Assembly (NCBI RefSeq): GCF_023856365.1
Contig: NC_064554.1
Location: 4,889,001 to 4,953,000, forward strand
Direction: 5' to 3'
From: Brienomyrus brachyistius
Lineage: Eukaryota > Chordata > Actinopteri > Osteoglossiformes > Mormyridae
DNA: 64,000 bases
Position 1 is the first letter of the stretch. Every line of letters begins with the position of its first letter. The notes under the pieces were generated by a model, which was given only the letters and a program-made list of their open reading frames with translations, had not been told where the DNA came from and made no database searches. Positions 58,551-64,000 of this stretch are shown here, piece after piece. The translations under genes and the position numbers were made by a program.

Positions 58551-60255
58551 CATTATGGGACCATGTGCCAACCTACTTTCAATGTCTGGGTTCCTCTAAT
58601 TCGTAAATTTCTTATGTTCTTTTGCTCTTTTTTGTATTAAATGTTTGATTATCCCCCCCCACGATCAGTCTCATGTAGCTGCAGCAGTTTCTCCAGCAGA
58701 GAGAGGGTAGATAACAGGATCCCCCCCCCCCCAGTCACTCATGATTCTGAATCCTTAGTTCCCATGACAGTAATATCCCATCCTCATTCCATCCTCAGCC
58801 TCCGGTCCCCCCCCTCCCAGTTTTCCTCTCTGTATCCTGCCATCCCCCATCATCTCCATATTCTCTACTCCCCCCCCCCCCCCCATGTGGACCGACAAAC
58901 TTGCTGACCCATTTCCCAAGTCACGTCTCACAACAGCCGCACATGACAGATCTGGTCTCAAAGCTTTACCCACGAACTGGGATCTTCCATGTCTGTGAAT
59001 TTCCAAATCAGTTTAAAGCGAAACTGCTCAGACAGACAACGAACCCCGACCCCTTCAGGTGATTTTTCGAGGCCCCCGCACATTCATGAATTATCCTCCA
59101 TAACGAGGGCAGTAAAACGAACTCATTAATATTTATTAAAAATAAAAGCTGCTAGATGGGAACAGGTGCAGTGAAGTCTGCATGGTGTGGCTCGGCTCCT
59201 GCTCCTGAGGTGTTGGATCGGCGCTCGATTTTAATGCCTGGCGGCTCCCGCTCCTGCGGCGTTGGATAGGCGTTCAATTTTAATGCCTGACGGCTCCCAC
59301 TAAGAGGGGCTCACACACAGCTCATTATTCATGCTGTGCAAAGATCTCTGAGCGTCTATGTCAGTGTCTTTAATATGAAAAATACATTCAAGGTTATTTG
59401 TACATGGATCCAGAGATTTGATGATGACAGCAGACGCATTTCGCCCAAACATCGCATCATCATGCATCCTCCAAAGGATCTCCTCACTGAGTTCTTCTGC
59501 AGATGCAGAATTCCATTAGAATGCTGGCAGGTTCTCCGACTTCTTTCTGTCTAGTCTTGTGTCTTTCCCGTCCTTCTCCCTCATTATTCTGGCAGCGGGT
59601 GGGCTTGTAAACAGGAAGTGCCATGGAGGTGTCCTTGCGCCAAACCCAGCTTTCCGGATCCTCGCCGTGATCCGTGGCAGCCCTGCAGGCCTCTTCTCCT
59701 CACTTTACTTCACTCACCTTTATTAACCTGTTTTTTAAACCCCCCCATTCCCTCGGGCGGCTATTTTCGAATGAGAGCAGCACTGTCCTGCCGCACAGCT
59801 GTCCAATTGGTGACCCCCCCTCCCCCCCCCCCACTGCTATTGCTGAGGTTTCTCCTTCTGGGGGCGGGTGGGGGACTGAGTTACCTCGCCTCACTCAGCC
59901 TAATGCCTGCCTCGGGATACATGCCTTTGTTACCGCTTGTGCTTTCTGGCTTTCAGTCTCTCTGGAGGTACGGAATGGGTATGGGGTGCGTATGAGTGTG
60001 CGCCGAGGCTCTCTGCAGCCCTCGCAGCTGTTCTCTACACTCTGGAGCTTCGTTTTGCTGCGTGGCAGAGAATTCAAAGCTTCAGTTATGGCTTATCACG
60101 CTGTCTCAGAAGCAGGAAGCGCACTTGTTCAGGGTTTTGCTGCCAGACCGTACAGTAAAACAGTATGCTTTAAACATGAACAATGAGCCACCCTGAAGCT
60201 CCACCTGAGAGTCCCAGGACATTGGTTCTTGTCCTCCATCCCTAGCTTGCGTGGT
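58551..60255. other. Non-coding stretch
   Basis: Contains C runs (58723-58732, 58869-58883, 59818-59831), a 49-bp tandem duplication (59193-59300) and no recognised exon. Confidence 0.4.
59193..59300. repeat. 2.2-copy tandem repeat, 49-bp unit
   Basis: Copies start CGGCTCCTGCTCCTG (59193), CGGCTCCCGCTCCTG (59242) and CGGCTCCCAC (59291); each full copy ends TTTTAATGCCTG. Confidence 0.9.
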
Positions 60256-61405
60256 TCCCGTCCTCCTGCCCTGGCCGTGAGGTTCTCGTCCTCCTGCCCT
60301 GGCCGTGAGGTTCTCGTCCTCCTGCCCTGGCTGTGAGGTTCTCGTCCTCCTTCCCCAGCTCGCGTGGTTCTCGTCCTCCTGCCCTGGCTGTGAGGTTCTC
60401 GTCCTCCTTCCCCAGCTCGCGTGGTTCTCGTCCTCCTGCCCTGGCTGTGAGGTTCTCGTCCTCCTTCCCCAGCTTGCGTGGTTCTCGTCCTCCTGCCCTG
60501 GCTGTGAGGTTCTCGTCCTCCTTCCCCAGCTCGCGTGGTTCTCATCCTCCTGCCCTGGCTGTGAGGTTCTCGTCCTCCTTCCCCAGCTTGCGTGGTTCTC
60601 ATCCTCCTGCCCTGGCTGTGAGGTTCTCGTCCTCCTTCCCCAGCTCGTGTGGTTCTCGTCCTCCTGCTCTGGCTGTGAGGTTCTCATCCTCCTGCCCTGG
60701 CTGTGAGGTTCTCATCCTCCTGCCCTGGCTGTGAGGTTCTCGTCCTCCTTCCCCAGCTTGCGTGGTTCTCGTCCTCCTGCCCTGGCTGTGAGGTTCTCGT
60801 CCTCCTTCCCCAGCTCGCGTGGTTCTCATCCTCCTGCCCTGGCTGTGAGGTTCTCGTCCTCCTTCCCCAGCTTGCGTGGTTCTCATCCTCCTGCCCTGGC
60901 TGTGAGGTTCTCGTCCTCCTTTCCCAGCTTGCGTGGTTCTCGTCCTCCTGCCCTGGCTGTGAGGTTCTCGTCCTCCTTCCCCAGCTCGTGTGGTTCTCAT
61001 CCTCCTGCCCTGGCTGTGAGGTTCTCGTCCTCCTTCCCCAGCTCGCGTGGTTCTCATCCTCCTGCCCTGGCTGTGAGGTTCTCGTCCTCCTTCCCCAGCT
61101 CGCGTGGTTCTCGTCCTCCTGCTCTGGCTGTGAGGTTCTCGCCCTCCTTCCCCAGCTCGCGTGGTTCTCATCCTCCTGCCCTGGCTGTGAGGTTCTCGTC
61201 CTCCTTCCCCAACTTGCGTGGTTCTCATCCTCCTGCCCTGGCTGTGAGGTTCTCATCCTCCTTCCCCAGCTCGCGTGGTTCTCGTCCTCCTGCTCTGGCT
61301 GTGAGGTTCTCATCCTCCTGCCCTGGCTGTGAGGTTCTCATCCTCCTGCCCTGGCTGTGAGGTTCTCGTCCTCCTTCCCCAGCTTGCGTGGTTCTCGTCC
61401 TTTTC
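60256..61405. repeat. Higher-order minisatellite, 57-bp unit of 28- and 29-bp halves
   Basis: Half A is CCCTGGCTGTGAGG plus TTCTCGTCCTCCTG (28 bp); half B is CCCCAGCTCGCGTGG plus TTCTCGTCCTCCTT (29 bp). They alternate for most of 1.15 kb. Runs of three consecutive A halves occur at GTGAGG positions 60277/60305/60333, 60675/60703/60731 and 61301/61329/61357. 57 is a multiple of 3, so frames of up to 209 codons remain open on both strands; these are artefacts. Confidence 0.97.
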
Positions 61406-62107
61406 CCACACTCTTTTAAGAGTGTTCCCTGTTGTGGAGACAGTTCCAGATCGGTTGCCGTCGTTTCTCCTGAGTGGTTTTTCCGGCCTCTGCTGCCCTG
61501 GCAGAGCCATTGCCTGTGTACCTGAATCCTCTGAGCTTCTAATGAATGGAGAATTATTCAGCGTGGGGCAGGGGGGCTGTGTTTGCATTCTCCCCCCTAG
61601 CACCTCGCCTCGCCTCGCTGCAGCCTCTCCGCTCCAATAATCACCGAGCAGGAGCCTCCTTCCCTGGTATCCCGGCCGCCACTCAGAAACACCTTTTTTC
61701 TTACTTTTCCTTCTGTCAGCCATTATCGGCTGAGCATCCACGGTGCGTGATTCCTGGCTGCCAGCAGGGTCAATGCCGGATAATGACTGGGGGGTCGGGG
61801 GGGGGTTTCTTCTTCACGCTCCAATGCCGGTGAAACGTAACAGCAGTGGGTGAGGGAGTGGTTTCAGGCCTCATTACGGAGGCACTGAGTGGTGCTGCTG
61901 CAGAACGTGACCCAATGTGTTGGTTCCGGTTGCCTCTGGAGGCCATGGGGGAAAAGCTGCACTCTGATGGCCCTGGATGGGCTGTAAAGCACAGTGTCCA
62001 GAGCCCCAATGAGGATGAATCCGAGATCAGGCCTGAGGTCCAGCATGGCCATCCGACAGACTCACTGTGTCCTCCTGAAGACCAGAGAGGATTTTCCTCT
62101 GGTTTCA
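61406..62107. other. Non-coding stretch between minisatellites
   Basis: Unique-looking sequence without recognised exon; a G run sits at 61797-61805. Confidence 0.4.
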
Positions 62108-62415
62108 GGGGCCAATGTTTGGGATTCAGGGGCCACCGTGCATGATTCAGGGGCTGGTGTGTGGGATTCAGGGGCCAATATGTGGGATTCAGGGGCCACA
62201 GTGCATGATTCAGGGGCTGGTGTGTGGGATTCAGGGGCCACAGTGTATGATTCAGGGGCTGGTGTGTGGGATTCAGGGGCCACAGTGTATGATTCAGGGG
62301 CTGGTGTGTGGGATTCAGGGGCCACAGTGCATGATTCAGGGGCTGGTGTGTGGGATTCAGGGGCCACAGTGCATGATTCAGGGGCCAATGTTCGGGATTC
62401 AGGGGTAGGTGTGTG
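62108..62415. repeat. Higher-order minisatellite, 42-bp unit of two 21-bp monomers
   Basis: GGGGCTGGTGTGTGGGATTC+A alternates with GGGGCCACAGTGCATGATTC+A about seven times. The two ends of the array carry variant monomers (GGGGCCAATGTTTGGGATTC and GGGGCCAATGTTCGGGATTC). Confidence 0.97.
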
Positions 62416-64000
62416 GATGGGTTCTGTGTCTGCTGTCAGTGCTTGAAACTCCAGGGTATTTGGGGGTGTTCGAGACAAGGAGCTGCATGGGAGTGACAGG
62501 CCCATTAACTTGCTCCCCCTCCCCAACAGAGAGTTTCTCTCTCTTTTTTGACTCCCAAACCCTCCCGCTGATGAGGGCCATTTGGGATCAGGGGCCACTG
62601 ATGGAGGCCCCGCAGCTCAGCTCCCCAAATGCAGCCTCACCTGCTTCATGAAAACACCAAGGTATAGAGTGTCAGTGACCTTTGATATACTGCTAAAACC
62701 TATGCATATAAAAAAAAAATCAGAAGCCAGGAGGAATCCTTCAGCTGAAAAATTTGTATTCTGTGGTTTTCTGGCAGCGTTTTCTGCTCCAGGTCCAGGA
62801 CCAAGGTGTACAATTGGGTCACCGTCTTCCCCCTGAAAGTGATGAAACTGTGGAAGGTGGTTCTTCCTCAAGCAGCCTCGCAGACAGACGCCCCCTTGTG
62901 GCCTGGGGCACCATCTGTAGAACCTTATCTAGGGCACACTTCCCCAACATCTGATGTGAAGATGATGCGGTGTGAGAGTAAATACAGGCACAATTTCAGC
63001 ATGGACATGACATCTGAGGTTACTGTCCACCTCTGTAGCTCCTAGACACTCAGCACGTGTTAATATGTCATGATTATGTCAGAGATCAGCACTCGTACTG
63101 AAATAATGAGGTGCGTATTCAGACCAAGCCGCCGTTAATGAGCCGCTGTGTTTCCTGTCCCAGCTGGTGACTGTAGACGCACAAGTAGATTTGTCCGTTT
63201 ATCAGCAGACACTGTCATCCAAAGCGACACACGCGCGAGGAGAGCGAGGAGGTCCGAGGGCGGGTGAGTCAGCATCCCTGGAGCAGCTAGAGTTAAGCGC
63301 CTTGCTCAAGCATCCAGTGGGTATGTGATTACGCCACTGGCCGTGGGATTCAACCTCACAACCTTCAGGACATGGGAACAGGCTGCTAACATAGTGAGCT
63401 GCCCACCAACCCTGATAGGGCTCCCGACCTTACTGACACGCCAGTGGCCCCTCCCACACACCCACATTTGAACCCTTCACCGTGTGCACTGGAGTGTGCA
63501 GTTAATCGGATATGTGGTCCATTATCACCATAACTGCAGTGAGTTTTCACTGCTAAATTCCCGTAAACAAAATATAAGATGATGCTGGCTGAAGGTGCCA
63601 TGCAGACACCATGTGGCATTGTGGGTAATTATATGTGACCCTGCTGGATGACTGATGCAGGTGTCTGGCATTACAGGTCGGTGCTATGAGCAAACCCTGG
63701 GCATGAATAAAACTATCAGCAGAACATGCGCCCCCCCCCCTCCCCAAAACACATACACACACACAGAAGCACCTCTTGCAGTACTGACACCAACGTGCTT
63801 TTAAAGAATCCGTCTTGACTTTAGCCTGTTATTATTATTAAGACAAACTCCTGGTTTTCAAGCTGCTAACTATACTTATCCAAAGTACCACAATTAATTC
63901 ATCAATTAATTAATCAGTTACAATTGAACATATATGAGCTGTTTATCATGATCACAAGCTGTATAATGGGGAAAGATGAGCCCCATAGAGGTTTAAAAAG
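62416..64000. other. Non-coding right end of the window
   Basis: Holds one SINE (63175-63412), a C run near 63731 with CA repeats, and A/T-rich sequence at the edge. No exon recognised. Confidence 0.4.
63175..63412 (-). mobile_element. tRNA-derived SINE, complementary strand
   Basis: On the + strand it reads TTTATCAGCAGACACTGTCA then TCCAAAGCGACACACG (the SINE 3' tail reversed), GTTAAGCGCCTTGCTCAAG, GTGGGATTCAACCTCACAAC (reversed B-box region) and TAACATAGTGAGCTGCCCAC (reversed A-box region). Orientation is therefore minus. Moderately decayed. Confidence 0.8.

Noticed and set aside
60106..61360. Overlapping frames of 133-209 codons on both strands, RTSQPGQEDENHASWGRR type
   Set aside because: They follow the 57-bp minisatellite period exactly; breaks occur only where triple-A halves shift the phase.
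62062..62598. 178-codon minus-strand frame with APESHTP repeats, and + frames
   Set aside because: Generated by the 42-bp array.
1..64000. CRISPR array, operons or bacterial mobile elements
   Set aside because: The tandem repeats are contiguous, without unique spacers, and the genes have spliceosomal introns; this is a eukaryotic genome.

Overview
This window reads as nuclear DNA of a ray-finned fish, probably a teleost. Four protein genes have vertebrate exon-intron structure with GT-AG introns. The non-coding DNA carries repeat types typical of fish genomes: tRNA-derived SINE relics, foldback hAT-like MITEs with 8-bp target duplications, a reverse-transcriptase fragment, GGAT/GATA microsatellites and many minisatellites. 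Species cannot be fixed from the sequence alone.

Layout. All four genes lie on the + strand in the first 25.5 kb. (1) pdxdc1, 1-5312, is the 3' part of a PLP-decarboxylase-like gene, entering the window inside an exon, with a 3' UTR that probably runs to about 7.5 kb. (2) gspt1 (translation release factor eRF3), 8436-15163, has 14 coding exons and encodes 567 aa. Its promoter has CCAAT boxes spaced 39-40 bp apart and a ZNF143-type motif. (3) tmem238-like, 17215-17709, is a single-exon two-pass membrane protein. (4) rrn3 (TIF-IA, RNA polymerase I initiation factor), 20181-25548, has 17 coding exons and encodes 616 aa. I assembled the exons by hand. In each multi-exon gene the splice phases close exactly on the stop codon. 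pdxdc1 and rrn3 are also close neighbours in mammals, as I recall. gspt1 and rrn3 both serve protein-synthesis capacity (termination and rRNA transcription), but nothing here shows that the four genes are co-regulated.

From about 26.9 kb to the end (37 kb) I find no convincing coding exon. This part holds scattered A/T-rich islands with TAATTA-type motifs, SINE and MITE relics, and a striking set of GC-rich minisatellites: 16 bp, 3x12 bp, 14 bp, 22 bp, 28+29 bp and 2x21 bp units, plus minor arrays. Several are higher-order arrays built from diverged short monomers. The long open frames in these arrays come from the repeats, not from genes. The stretch may be a gene desert or a very large intron.

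Most interesting observations: an 81-bp copy of gspt1 exon 10 with its 3' splice site, lying 3.4 kb upstream in intron 1 of the same gene between inverted repeats; phased CCAAT boxes in the gspt1 promoter; a 40-bp tandem duplication across an rrn3 splice donor; a near-perfect foldback MITE in the pdxdc1 3' UTR; and a short element packed with ACGT motifs next to a truncated LINE.
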